A program made the position numbers and the translations under genes. Below are positions 20,927 through 32,400 of a DNA stretch of 64,000 bases, piece after piece. Position 1 is the stretch's first letter. Every line of letters begins with the position of its first letter. Where the stretch lies: the NCBI RefSeq assembly GCF_905220565.1, contig NC_059398.1, positions 16,947,210 to 17,011,209 on the forward strand, written 5' to 3'. A model generated the notes under the pieces. The model was given only the letters and a program-made list of their open reading frames with translations. It was not told where the DNA came from and made no database searches. Source of the DNA: Melitaea cinxia (taxonomy: Eukaryota > Arthropoda > Insecta > Lepidoptera > Nymphalidae).

Positions 20927-22571
20927 ATATAGTGTCAAATCCGGCTGTCAAACTGTCCAAGATCTTTTTTTATATAAGAATGAGCCTGTATTGATTTTTT
21001 TTAGAATATAACATTTTGGTGCTACGCGCTTATTAAAAACTGTACTTTGAGATAAAATGTGCAGAATAAGGCAATCTTAGCTAATTTGTTTTAGTATGTT
21101 ATTCGAATTTCAATAAAATAAGAACATTTTGAATTAAGACTTACAACAGATATATGAAAAATGTTACCACGAGAAAAAAAGTAATGTAATAATATTTTAT
21201 TGTCCTTTTAAAAGTTAAATTTGCCTCTGACACAGTTTTATTACACGAAATATATAAGTAAATAAATATTAATATGTAAACAATTAGCATATTCAAAAGT
21301 TATTGAGTAGAATCGTTCCATTGGACAAAACGATATGAACATTAGGAATAATCATTTGAGAAGTTTAGTTGAATGCATATTTACTATTTCAATTTAGAAG
21401 CCCTTTGAACTTGATGTAAAGTTTGTTATATAATACGAGTTTTTAATGGTGGAATATTTATTGAAATGTAAATTGTTGAAATGAATGTATATACGACCTC
21501 CACGGTACCAAGTGCCGGAATATTGGCTGATGTTATATATGTATTGTATATTTTAATCTAATTTTGTACAAAATATATATTAATTACACAATTATGAACA
21601 TATAAAAATTAAAGTAAATATATAAATAATATTGTAGTACGAAATAGATTTTATAAATGCTTACCTTTGCAGATTATAGATTTATTGGTCAATATTTTAT
21701 TATCAATCATAAGATCTCACCCGATAAAAAAATTGCATCTTATTTGTTTGTGTCTTGTTTTAGATGGATCAACAGATTTTAAATTATTCTCTTTCTTTGA
21801 CATAAATTTGTAATCTCACAAAACCAGCATATTTAGTAGAGTCAATTTCAAAATAACACAACAAATTCAATTACTCTGATGTTGGCAAATCCTAGAGGAA
21901 GCTAGAATTTAAAAGAAGAATATGCATCTTAATATTGTTCGACAGTCTATAACATGCTAGGGTTATAAAAATATATTTTTTTTTTATTTACTAAACTTAC
22001 CGTAAAGAATTGTTTTTCACTATATATTTTGTACAAATTTTGCATTAAAATAGATTTATAACAGTAATATTTTCTTTGTAATCATGATTTTGGTTACCAA
22101 GTAGTAAATGTATGAGGCCCATCGCCGTGTTATGAATTTGACGATTTGAGGCAGCATAAAGGTTTAGATAGATTTTGTTGTCAAATGTAATTAGTCCCGC
22201 GTAATTAGGTGAATTTTCTAATGTAAATAAATAAATAAAGGATTCCTTTATAAATGTTTGTTTTATTTCATTATTGCTTTAATTAGAACCATAACATTGA
22301 GATCAGTTTTTACATTTATTTTATTTATGTTATAAAGTATATGACAGAACATCTTCCAACTTCAAATGTAATATTTTTGCTTGATAATGTTTTCTCGGTA
22401 GGAGCTACAAAAAAAATTGATGATTAAATTTCGTCAGTTATATATTTTTAATAAGAGTTAAAATTAGATTTTATTATAGAATTAAATTACAATTGTATTG
22501 TCTTAAAAAAAGTTCTTTTAGAAATTAATAAAAAAATACTGTCAACTTTAACTATTTTCCTACAATCCACA

Positions 22572-25500
22572 TTAAAAAAATAAAATAACCTCATTGACAT
22601 CAAGTTTGAGACAGCTCTTATTAAAGTTAACTCCTTCGGTGGCTTTCAGACCGTAGTACACGCATGTTTCCCGTACTTCTTCCTCACTATTAAAAGCTAA
22701 CCACTGCTGCACTACTTTTACAGGAACTGTCAGCTGCTTACTGTTGTATGCGCTACTCAAGACTTGTAGAGATCTCCTATAATAAAAGGAGGGTTCTCAA
22801 ATTGACTATTATTTTATGTAACTTCACTTCAGCATATTACAGTCCACAGCTGGACATAGGCCTCCCCAAGTTCGCGCCAAAACTGCGCAAACCCATGTGC
22901 CTGTTATGCCCATAGTCACCATGCTGGGCAGGTGTTAATTTTTTTTATGTGTTACCTCATAACTTTTTACTGGATTAACCAATTTAAGTGACTTCAACTG
23001 TTCGTTGTGTCCTCATTTCTTACTTGGCAATGTTAATTGAAGTCGGTTTTTTTTTTGTTTTTGAACAAACATGTTTCATATAATAATAAAATTGGTATAA
23101 AATAAGTCTCGGTTAAAATAGTATTGTAAATATTTTATTTAGATGTTTTGTATAATAAAAAAAAAACAAAACTAAAAAAATAACAGAGTTGATTATAAGT
23201 ATATTGTTGGATTATAAATTAAATAATATCCAAAATTTTATATAATTGTTTAAAAAACCAAAAAGAGAGTTAAAAATTAAACTTACTTCTGCAATTTTGG
23301 CAGATATAAGCAGAGAGCGCTGAAGGTTAGAGGACAGAGTTGTTTCGCGAGTTTCCACATTCTAACATAATTTCCGTGAAGATTAGCTATTGCCATATCA
23401 TACGTCAATTTCAATATAGATGTTCTACGATAGAATTAAAACTATACAATAATTTGTTTCAACTTAAGTACTTTGAAATTGTAACAAATAAAATATTTCA
23501 TATAGAAATATCATAGTTTCTAAATTTCTTATAAAAATTACATTTAATTTTATTTCATATAACAACTAACAGCTTCAAATTTATTTAAGGTGTTTTATTT
23601 TTATACAAAGAATATAATGTTGTAACTTCATAGCATAATAATTTAAAAAATTACAATAAAATAATAAATAAGTACAAGTCTCCTGTTGTTCGATCATAAT
23701 TCACCCACAGCTGAGTATAGGCCTCTTTCTCCATATAAAAAGAAGGATTAGAGCTTAATTCACCACCCTGGTCCACTGCGGGTTGGTGGATATGTTTTCT
23801 ACTACGAGTAACGATCGCTAACAGGTATTTATGATAACAACCAAGACTGACGCTTTAACATGCTCTCTGGGGTACGGTGGGGAGACCCATATGGGCAGAC
23901 GTCGAATTCGGAGAAAAATATTTGTACAATTAAGTACAAATATATATCCCGAGCGGTAACTGAACCCGCAAAATGTCGATGTTTTAGGCGACTACTCGCA
24001 CCACTAGACCAGAGCAGTTGTTGTCACTACAATTTAATAATTGAAAAAATTAAAATACACATACCTTTTTATTTGTTTCGGTAAATTTAAATACCTATAT
24101 ATCGGATGTATGTCATCTAAATTACACAAAATATATAAACTCTCAACTAATATTCTATCACAGTACAATACCCCGTGTTTTCCTTTATTAACATTTAGTT
24201 TTGATAGGTCATCAATTAACGAGTCGACATCATTCTTTTCAGCTTTGCGATCAATAATGTCACAACAGCTTAAGAACCATTTCATACATTCTAACAAGTA
24301 TTTCTTATTGAGCACTGGGTCATACTCATTCAATGGATAATCACATAATCTGGAAAAGGGGATTTAAAATAATTTGTTTATGTATTTTTTATTGTTTATA
24401 AATATTTTTTTATTGAGATTATTAATTTTCGTTGTGGTAATAATTACATTTTATTTAATTGTTAGAGATGTTTAGAAAAATCGCTGACACAAATTATAAA
24501 TATTGTTTAAATAACTTTTTAAATTTAAAAAATAAATAATGATTTTGTTTTTTATGTAATTGATTGTGATATTTTATAGCATGCTTTTGTTCTTAAAAAG
24601 TTATCTATATATACGTGCAAGACAGCAAACAACCATACAGCTCACCTAATGGTAAGCGATTACCATAGCTTATAGACGCATGCAACACAAGAAACTTTGC
24701 AAGCGCATGCCGACCCTACCCCCAATCCCCCCAGAAGCTCTGGTAACCTTACCACAGGAACACAACACTGCTTGAAAGTAGTATTATTTAGCTGTGATCT
24801 TCTGCAAGGTCGAGGTACTTGTCCAGTCGTGCTGCTCCAGTTTTTGAGCAAGATATGTCCTGCTGGGCCCTACCTCAGATTTTATTATACTTCCAGCTAG
24901 AATTTGCATTTGTAAATATATAATTCTGTGAAAAATCTATTAATTTAGTATATAAATACCTATAAGCATAGAAAACATGGAACCTAATCATAGGTTCCAG
25001 TAGAACAAGACACTCTTGCGGTCGAAGCCTCTGTATAGTCATATCCTGCCTTACTGCTCTCAGGCGATCATTCAAAAAGTCATATTTAACCGACATCTTT
25101 ACATCTGTTCTATTTGATACCCTGAAAAATATAATTTACATTTATTTACATTTTAGTAACTTTTAACAGATAAGTTTAAAGTTTCAGGGTCCGTTTGACC
25201 AGTTGTGGATATTGGATTTGGACTATTTGACGGATGACAGTATCCAACAGTAAAAAGTTTTTCATTCATTATTCTTTTTTACCATCAAATTCTACTATAT
25301 TTATGAGATATTTATATTCACATATATTAATATTATAGTTGCAGTTTAGTTATTAAGGGAAAATAGGTTGTACTGGCCTATTCTACCTTCCACTATCAAA
25401 GTCTATTTTTGTTTTTAGGATAAGCAGTTGTTTTAGGTGAGCAGTGTTGTTCAACAATTAATTGGAAAAAAGGTTTTAGAAGTTGTAACTTTATGAAAAA

Positions 25501-26057
25501 AAAAAAAATGGACATGAACATATTAGAAGAATAACAATTTAGTGTACCAATTTTTAACAACTTTTAACACTGAATTTCAAATACTTATAACGTTTTTAAA
25601 GAAGAGTGTAATTGTTATATATTTTTAAGTTATGGGTTCTAAATATGTACATCATTTTTGTGTAATAGAGATGTTACAAATAACAAACTTGTGTAATTAT
25701 CATTTCAAAAGAAAAAGGTAACAACTTACTCAAGCAATAAATATTGCACAGTAGCGTAAAGCACCGAGTAAGGCCGTAAAAGACGAGGTACTGCCATGTT
25801 TGCACTAGCAGCTGATCTGGAGTAACATTTCACCAATTTGTATCCCTCATCAGTCAATTCAAGAACATGCACCAACTTCTCCTCCTTCCGCCTTGAAACA
25901 GCAAATAAAAAAATAATTTTCCAGTTCATTGTATTAGAAGGCCAAATTGTAGTTTCTTATTAGCTTACAAAGTTACTTCTTCGAGGGGACACATATCTAA
26001 GCACGTTCCCACAATGCACAACTTATCTTCATTATTACAATCTATTTTGTGGGACAT
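22572..26057 (-). CDS. SAC3D1: SAC3/GANP-domain protein, SAC3D1-like (six exons, 336 aa)
   Basis: Minus-strand exons: 26057-25969, 25891-25730, 25121-24960, 24349-24095, 23424-23287, 22776-22572 (stop 22574-22572). All introns are GT-AG and the phases sum to 1011 nt. The N terminus carries the SAC3 signature VGTCLDMCPLEEV, followed by VLELTDEGYKLVKCYSRSAA, FLNDRLRAVRQDMTIQRL and a conserved IRFHVFYAYR block. Exon 5 has MAIANLHGNYVRMWKLA, typical of the helical part of SAC3 domains. SAC3 domains are helical/winged-helix PCI-like scaffolds. The large members act in mRNA export and the small SAC3D1 type has been linked to centrosome duplication. This one is a single-domain protein, as in SAC3D1. 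Introns contain SINEs, and the last acceptor abuts a mobile repeat. It is tail to tail with Marf, about 6 kb away. Confidence 0.93.
22783..23062 (+). mobile_element. AACCGACTTC-ended repeat split by a family C repeat, SAC3D1 intron 5
   Basis: Left part (AAGGAGGGTTCTCAAATTGAC) and right part (GTTACCTCATAACTTTTTAC through TTGAAGTCGGTTTTTT) match the AACCGACTTC-ended family. Between them, about 22830-22935, is a family C segment with CAGTCCACAGCTGGACATAG. Its left edge touches the splice acceptor of SAC3D1 exon 6. Confidence 0.7.
23700..24025 (-). repeat. tRNA-derived SINE, family A, SAC3D1 intron 4
   Basis: Same body as the 11.8-kb copy: ACGGTGGGGAGACCCA, paired TACAAATATA, and a head with CGAGTAGTCGCCTAAAAC on the minus strand. 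The B box is mutated. Confidence 0.75.
24605..24850 (+). repeat. Dispersed SINE-like repeat, family B, SAC3D1 intron 3
   Basis: Shows GGTAAGCGATTACCATAG, then GCCGACCCTACCCCC, and ends near GTCGTGCTGCTCCAG, the order seen in the other family B copies. Confidence 0.75.
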
Positions 26058-27117
26058 TTTAGTAGTTTATATTTATAAAATATTTAAATAAATCTGATAA
26101 CAACATATCCATTCCGTCTTTTAGTTTATTTAAAAATTTTGACATAAGGATGACGATTATGACAAAATTAATGTCACTTGACTTAAAGTTCAAAAATTAA
26201 TTAAATGAAATTTAAGAGTTGAAATTAAAAGCCTTTTAATCGTTATATATTTCCGATCTTAAAAAAAGCTTTTGCGCGTCTTTTCTAAAAGTCATTAAAT
26301 TATTCTTTCTACATTATTTATATTAAATTATAATACTATCCAACAACCGCTCTGATGGTAGTGGTGCGAGTAGTCGTCTAAAATACCTGTCGTTGTTTAC
26401 GTGTTCGATTCCCGCTCGGGGTGAATATTTGTAACTGTACAAATATTTCTTCATCGGTTTGGATATCTGTACTTGTGGGTCTCCTCACCGTGCCTCAGAA
26501 AGCAAGTTAAGCCGTCGGTCCTGGTTATTATAATAAATACCTGACGACGTATTCGCCAACCTGCAGCGGATCAGCGTGTTGGATTAAGTCCAATCATTCT
26601 CCTACGTGGGGAATGAGGCCTATGTCCAGCTGTGGAATGTTACAGGCTGAATCGTAAAGCGCTATTCATCGCTTCAGCCTGTAATATCCCACTACTGGGC
26701 ATAGGCCTCTTTCCCTATTACAGATCATATATTATTATATATTAGATAGCACTAATAGCTTGATTGAGAGTTAAAAAAATAAATAATAAAATAAAAGAGT
26801 TTTATTATTATATTTCTAAATCTTTGTACAATACATTTTGGTCGAGTCTTCCCAGTGAAGTGAAACATACTTGCTCAATTGGAACAACTAGTCAAGGGCC
26901 AATTGTACAACACAGTAAATAATATACAAAAATATTAAAATGCCGCTATTTACATAATTGCAAACATTTCATTACAAGCTAATTATGTTATTAAAATCGT
27001 ATTATGGTCAATTTTTAAACTCATTGAAATCGACAAAATATTAAAGTCCTCTGTGAATACAATACAGACGAGAGAATTTTATGATCTTTTAATAAAATAA
27101 TTGTTCCAATTTTTAAC
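26058..27117. other. Spacer upstream of SAC3D1
   Basis: No gene recognised. It holds a complete family A SINE (26342-26655), the tail of another at about 26660-26715, and a 70-bp segment shared with 45.25 kb (27036-27106). The SAC3D1 promoter should lie near 26060-26300, but no defined motif stands out. Confidence 0.5.
26342..26655 (+). repeat. tRNA-derived SINE, family A, full length
   Basis: Plus-strand head with GGTAGTGGTGCGAGTAG (A-box region) and GTGTTCGATTCCC (B box). The body has paired ATATTTGTAACTGTACAAAT and GTGGGTCTCCTCACCG, and the tail near GTCCAGCTGTGGAATG. The most complete copy of this family in the window. Confidence 0.85.
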
Positions 27118-27384
27118 ATTGTGATGATAATTTCAGTTATCACGTTTCCAATTTTCTGTGTAAGTCGGTTAACTCTATTTTTATTAATACAGCGAAATCA
27201 ATTATGTATTGAAATTTACATTATATATTCAATTAATTTAACTTGTAAATTTAGAAATAAGAGTTGCAAATTAATTTAAAACACCTAAATATAAATTGGT
27301 TCTTTAGGCATTTCTGTTTATTTTTATTTTTTATGTTGGCCTAACTATTTAACTTTTGGAATAATTACGCTTCACGCTTACGCT

Positions 27385-27715
27385 TCAGCCTGTAATATCC
27401 CACTACTGGGCATGGGCCTCTTTCCCCATGTAGGAAAGGATCAAAGCTTAATCCTCCACGCTGCTCCAATCCGGGTTGGCGGAAATATTCCCTACTATGA
27501 GTAACGATCGCTATCATTTGTACATGATAACAACCGGGACCGACGGCTTAACGTGCTCTCCGAGGCACGGCGAGGAGACAAGGGCTGCACAAACACCCAG
27601 ACCACGGCAAACATCTGTATGGCCAATACAAATGTTCGTCATGTGCGGGGATCGAATCTGCACCCACCAGCGCAACAGGCACAATCCATAGCTGTGACCG
27701 TTGCGCCAACGCGGC
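27385..27715 (-). repeat. tRNA-derived SINE with a different head
   Basis: On the minus strand it begins with an A box GTTGGCGCAACGG and a B box near GATTCGATCC, and continues into a body that shares ACGGCTTAACGTGCTCTCC (plus strand) with family A. It lies inside the decayed DUF1091-type copy. Confidence 0.8.
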
Positions 27716-28114
27716 ATCACACAATAATTACGATTTGCAAATTGTAGTTGCACTGATTTTTTTATACCGTCTCGTTCAAAACTGTTGAAGTTGATATATG
27801 AAAATATTTAAGATAGATATGATCTACCTACTCCAGATAAAACTTAAATGGCGAAACTAGATTATTGGTAAGGTCTATATCAAAAGAGTTTGATTGGTAA
27901 TGATGATATACCTAGATGACCTCTATATAAAAAAAAAAAACCTTCGAAATGATTTCCAAATACAGAATATGTTTATTATTACGGGTAAAATATCAATAGG
28001 TATAATATATTACTCAGTTAGTAAAATTACTTAAAAATACTTCTAGAATTCTCGATCATCGAAAGATGCCTATATTACTGAGGTACATATTAGAAAATAT
28101 TCTGCCCAAAATTT

Positions 28115-28315
28115 GGAGCAGCCCGACCGGGGAAGTATCTCGACCTTACCGACGATCACAGCTAAATAATACTGCTTGAAAGCAGTGCTGTGTTCCTGTG
28201 GTCAGTAAGGTGTCCGGAGCTCCTGTGTGCGTTGCGATGCTTCTGGTATTGCAGCCGTCTATAACCTATGGTAATCGCTTACCACCAGGTGAGCCGTACG
28301 CTTGTTTGTCGACCC
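28115..28315 (-). repeat. Dispersed SINE-like repeat, family B (reverse)
   Basis: Plus strand reads GGAGCAGCCCGACCGGGGAA at the left and GGTAATCGCTTACCACC at the right, the reverse of the 4.2-kb copy. Confidence 0.75.
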
Positions 28316-28335
28316 AAATGTTTAAACAATTAATA

Positions 28336-28620
28336 TCTAATATATAAAATTCTCGTGTTCTTCGTGTTCGATTCTCATGAAATTTTGTGTACATATTGGG
28401 CAGGTCTGAGAATCGAACAACGTCTATTTTTCATCCCCCCTAAGTGTAAAGGGTAGTCCACCCCAATTTTTTTTTAATTCTTAGATAAATTATTAATTTT
28501 TTATTTTTTTATAATACAACATTAAAAAATACATACAACCCTAAATTTTCAACGCTCTACGATCAACCGCTGTTTTTAAATAGCGTTTAGCGGCAAGACA
28601 ACGTTTGCCGAGTCAGCTAG
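28336..28620 (+). mobile_element. Helitron-type element
   Basis: Begins TCTAATATATAAAATTCTCG after A and ends CCGAGTCAGCTAG before T, matching the Helitron A|TC...CTAG|T rule. Non-coding. Confidence 0.75.
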
Positions 28621-28975
28621 TATATATATATATTCCCATATATATATATATTCCCATATCTACATCTATCTTGATATAAAACGAAATAAATTATATACTA
28701 ACAGAGTTTAGGGCTAGTAAACTAAAACATTGCACTCTAAATCTGTACCTAAATATTTGTATTTATTTCTTTGTTTATGTTCATTACTCTTCCGGTGTAC
28801 AATAAAGGATATTTCTATTTTTACCTTTACAACTATACAAAATGTTCATTTGATACCAGAGAGAACAAGAGTGGCGTATATGAATGAAAAATATTTCTAA
28901 AATCACACTTTTAATATTCGACGTTTTAAATCCTGGAGTATTTTTTTAAAATATTTAATATATGATATCTATACA

Positions 28976-29294
28976 TCTATACAAATAAATAAAATTGTAC
29001 TGTCTATTTATAATATTAAAATAACCACTTTTTACTAAATTCATACGTATACACACGATACATATACCAAAATAGCATCTTTTATATTTTTTGTCTGTCT
29101 GTCTGTTTATTCCGGCTAATTTCTAAAACGGCTGGACCGGTTTTGACGGGACTTTCATTGCCAGATAGCTGATGTAATAAGGAGTAACTTAGGCAACTTT
29201 TATTTTAGATTTTTTTTTTTATTTTATAACGCTGCTAACTGAACAATAACTTTTTTGTTGAATTCCACGCGGATGAAGTCGTGGGCGCAGCTAG
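28976..29294 (+). mobile_element. Helitron-type element upstream of DUF1091-type copy 1
   Basis: Starts TCTATACAAATAAATAAAATTG after A, has a GTCTGTCTGTCTG run and ACGGCTGGACCGG, and ends GTGGGCGCAGCTAG before T. It lies about 180 bp before the start codon of the intact copy, so it may carry part of its upstream region. Confidence 0.8.
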
Positions 29295-29472
29295 TTCGTA
29301 ATAAACACATTTTTGATATTAAAATGTTTGTTTAGATAATTTAGTTATTAAAAGCGCATTATGATTACAAAACCGAACATGATCTTTACACTTTTTACAG
29401 CAATTGACATACCAACCTCATGGGATATAGTATACGTATTATAGATACGTAGTGTATTTCGTAGTTTTAAAA

Positions 29473-32400
29473 ATGCCTCACTTGACATGTCATATAATCG
29501 TAATCTTTGCTTCAGTTATAGTGTTTCCGGTTTTTTGTGTAAGTATTTTTCATTGCTTCTGCATGCAGCTGGCTTTAAGGCTACACTATGTGTCCGTGGG
29601 TTTCTCTGCATATTTCTAGGAGTTTACTAATGGAATTCTAGACCGTTTCAGTAAACAGTTTTCTGATTATTTGCTTAAAATATGTGTTCCACAGGGTTCA
29701 ATTCTAAGCTCATTAATTTTAGTACACACATTTAAATAGTATTTTTTTATAAAAATGATAGCCCTTACACCTTCGAATATTAGAGACCCACTTGGATGAG
29801 GACTGCGGAGAACCGGGATGTTTTTCACTAACTTAGGGAGGCCTACAGCAGTAAAAATACTTTAGCAGTCAAAAATATCATTTAGTATAAGATACTTAAG
29901 AAGTGTTTAGCTGTGATCTTCTGTAAGGTCGAGGTACTTCGCCGGTCTCGCTGCTCCAGATTTTGAGCACGATCTTTATTGCTGTGCAATACCGTACTTA
30001 ATTTACGATTTCATAACTACAGGGTGTTCAAGTGATACCAGAGAGGGGAAGAGTGGCGTACATGAATGAAAAATATTTCTACAATTACACTTTTTATATA
30101 CGACGGTACAGTAGGAAGAGTAGTTATAACATGAATTTAGAAATTACGACGAAACAGACATGGGAGAACAACGTTACGGTTTGTACCAAAATATCGAATA
30201 TAATTGTATATAACTAAAAAATTACTGCTTCAAATTTAATAAATAGAATGAAATAATATTTCAGTTTAACTTGGTGATCTTCCAGTATCTTCACAATGAA
30301 TACAGAAGATCGTTCATAGAGCTACATTACAAGTACTGTGATTTTCTAAAATATGAGAAATTCATCGCTCCAGTCGCTGCTTCGTATGGTATCAAATGTC
30401 CTGTTCCTGTTGTAAGTAACTGTATTTCAATTTTCAGCCACAAATTTACTTACCATAGGTACTTCTAACTAATCTATTGATATAACTATCATATTCTGCT
30501 GTAGTACAAATTCTGTGTTCTCACATAATTTTATTATTTTATTTCGTAATGATCGCACGGAACGAGGTGGCGGTGGCGTTGGTATTTTTCTTCTCGGTAG
30601 CATCCCTGCTACCACTGTTTGCTGCACTTCTTCAAGTTCGATGAATGCTCTGGAATACTTTTTTTTGGAAGTTAATCTTAGGAGTTAGGCATCTAAAACT
30701 TCTTCTTGGTGTCGCTTACAGTCCAAATGACAAATTAAATTATTTTGCAACCCTAGAAGATATTCTTGAAAACTTGATACCTAATTATGAACACATTATC
30801 TGCATGGTTCTGCACATTATCTGCAATTTTGACTGGCCTGTTGGCGCAGTTTGTAGTGACCCTGCTTTCTGCTTCGTGGGTTGTGGGTTCGATTCCCATC
30901 CCGAGTCTGGGTGTAATATAAATATTTATTTATATATTTATATAATGTATTATTTATAAGTATGTTTATCGAAAAAAAAAATATGTAGCTATATACCAGT
31001 CGGCTGTTACCTATAACACAAGCATTAAGTTGCTTACTTTAGGAATAGACGACCGTGTGTATATTTAAAAAAAAAAAAAAAAATTGGTGATCGTAACACT
31101 TACCTGTTAAAGAATGACACCAGAGCACCAACTCTGTATAAGCTAACCTCTTCCGTCGGTCTGTGCGTTATGCCGATGACTGATCCTAATCACTACTTTC
31201 CTAACTCCAGACCATCTCTTATCAATTTAGCCTTTGTCTCCAATCCTAACCTTGTTCTTTTTCATGGGCAAATGACGTCCCACTTTTCTTACCACGACCT
31301 AATCTATCTAACGTACAAAGTGCGTCCTCCTAAAATTAGAGTCCATTTTTTTTTTTGAATTGAATGATCTGGAACGATTGAGAGCGGATGTGAAGAAAAT
31401 CGATTGGTCTTCGGAATTTGTTGCTAACGACATAAAATACATGGTCAATCATTGCCTATTGAACTGATCAAGATATATGACACGCATGCATCTATAAGAC
31501 TAGTAAGGATGAAACGAGCTCCAGCTCCGTGGCTAACTCCAGCGATTAAAAAGACCATCTTTAAGCGAGACAGAGCTAAAATTACCAATAAAAAATTTCC
31601 AACACCAGAAAACTCAAAACAAACACAAAACTCTGCGCAACCTCTGCAACAGACTGTGTAGGGATACTAAACGCTGCTACATTTACAATATACTTCAGAA
31701 TCTTAGCCAAATGCAAGTTTGGATATTCTTGCGGTCAACTTCTTCAACTCTGTTGACATGACATACTTCTTGGCTCTTTTAACTATATTATACTTGGATT
31801 AACTTTTCACCTGCTGCCCTTGACTGGTTTCATTCTTATCCTTCTGAACGCCTGTAGAGAGTAACGTCCGTTGATAATAATTCGTCAGACTGGTTGGATC
31901 TCACCGCTGGTGTCCCACAAGGCGACATACTATCTCCCTTATTATTCTCTGTGTTTATTAACATCTCTCGTGCTATTTCTTCTCCATACCTGTATGCGGA
32001 TGATTTGCAAACATATCGTCATTTTGAGCTGACCGAGCTGCACGAGTCTATTAAAACTGTAAACGAAGACCTTTCAGCTATTAACCTATGGGCTAAATCG
32101 TTTGGTCTTCTTATTAATCTACCTAAATCACAGACAATAATTGTCAGTAGCAGTGGTTTAAGAAATCGAATCGATTGGAGTGGTATTTCTCCCGTTTTGT
32201 ACCGTGGCACACCTATTCCTTATTGTGACAAAGTAAGAAACTTGGGCTTGGTTATATGTATTATATTTATGTATTATGTATTTATGTATTATGTATGTAT
32301 GTATGTATGTAGATGTTTCTGTGTATGTTTATGTGTTTTTTATTGTTCTTCTATCCCTGCACTACTTTGCCCCGCGTTCACATCTATATATAGGTTGATT

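Larger units (their letters stand above)
16527..22571. other. Gene-free interval between the 3' ends of Marf and SAC3D1
   Basis: About 6 kb with no exon I can recognise on either strand. It begins with the Marf 3' UTR and holds a decayed SINE-like stretch (about 16610-16770), a related repeat pair (17290-17525 and 18703-18990), a Helitron-type piece, a family G repeat and a TATCGATA cluster, listed separately. The remainder is AT-rich sequence without clear structure. Untranslated RNA genes could be present unseen. Confidence 0.5.
27118..28965 (+). pseudogene. Decayed DUF1091-type gene copy (exons 1 and 2 only)
   Basis: An exon-1-like piece at about 27118-27162 reads IVMIISVITFPIFC before GTAAGT and matches the signal-peptide exon of the intact copies. 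Its own upstream start is missing. An exon-2-like piece at about 28848-28930 matches exon 2 of the intact copies but has a TAA within KYF and a frame change. No exon 3 or 4 remnants were found before the next copy starts at 29473. SINEs of two families and a Helitron fill the gap between the two pieces. Confidence 0.7.

Noticed and set aside
26342..31075. tRNA-like A and B boxes at 26.35, 27.65 and 30.85 kb as possible tRNA genes
   Set aside because: They have no foldable acceptor stem or CCA-side pairing, and they are followed by SINE bodies shared between sites.
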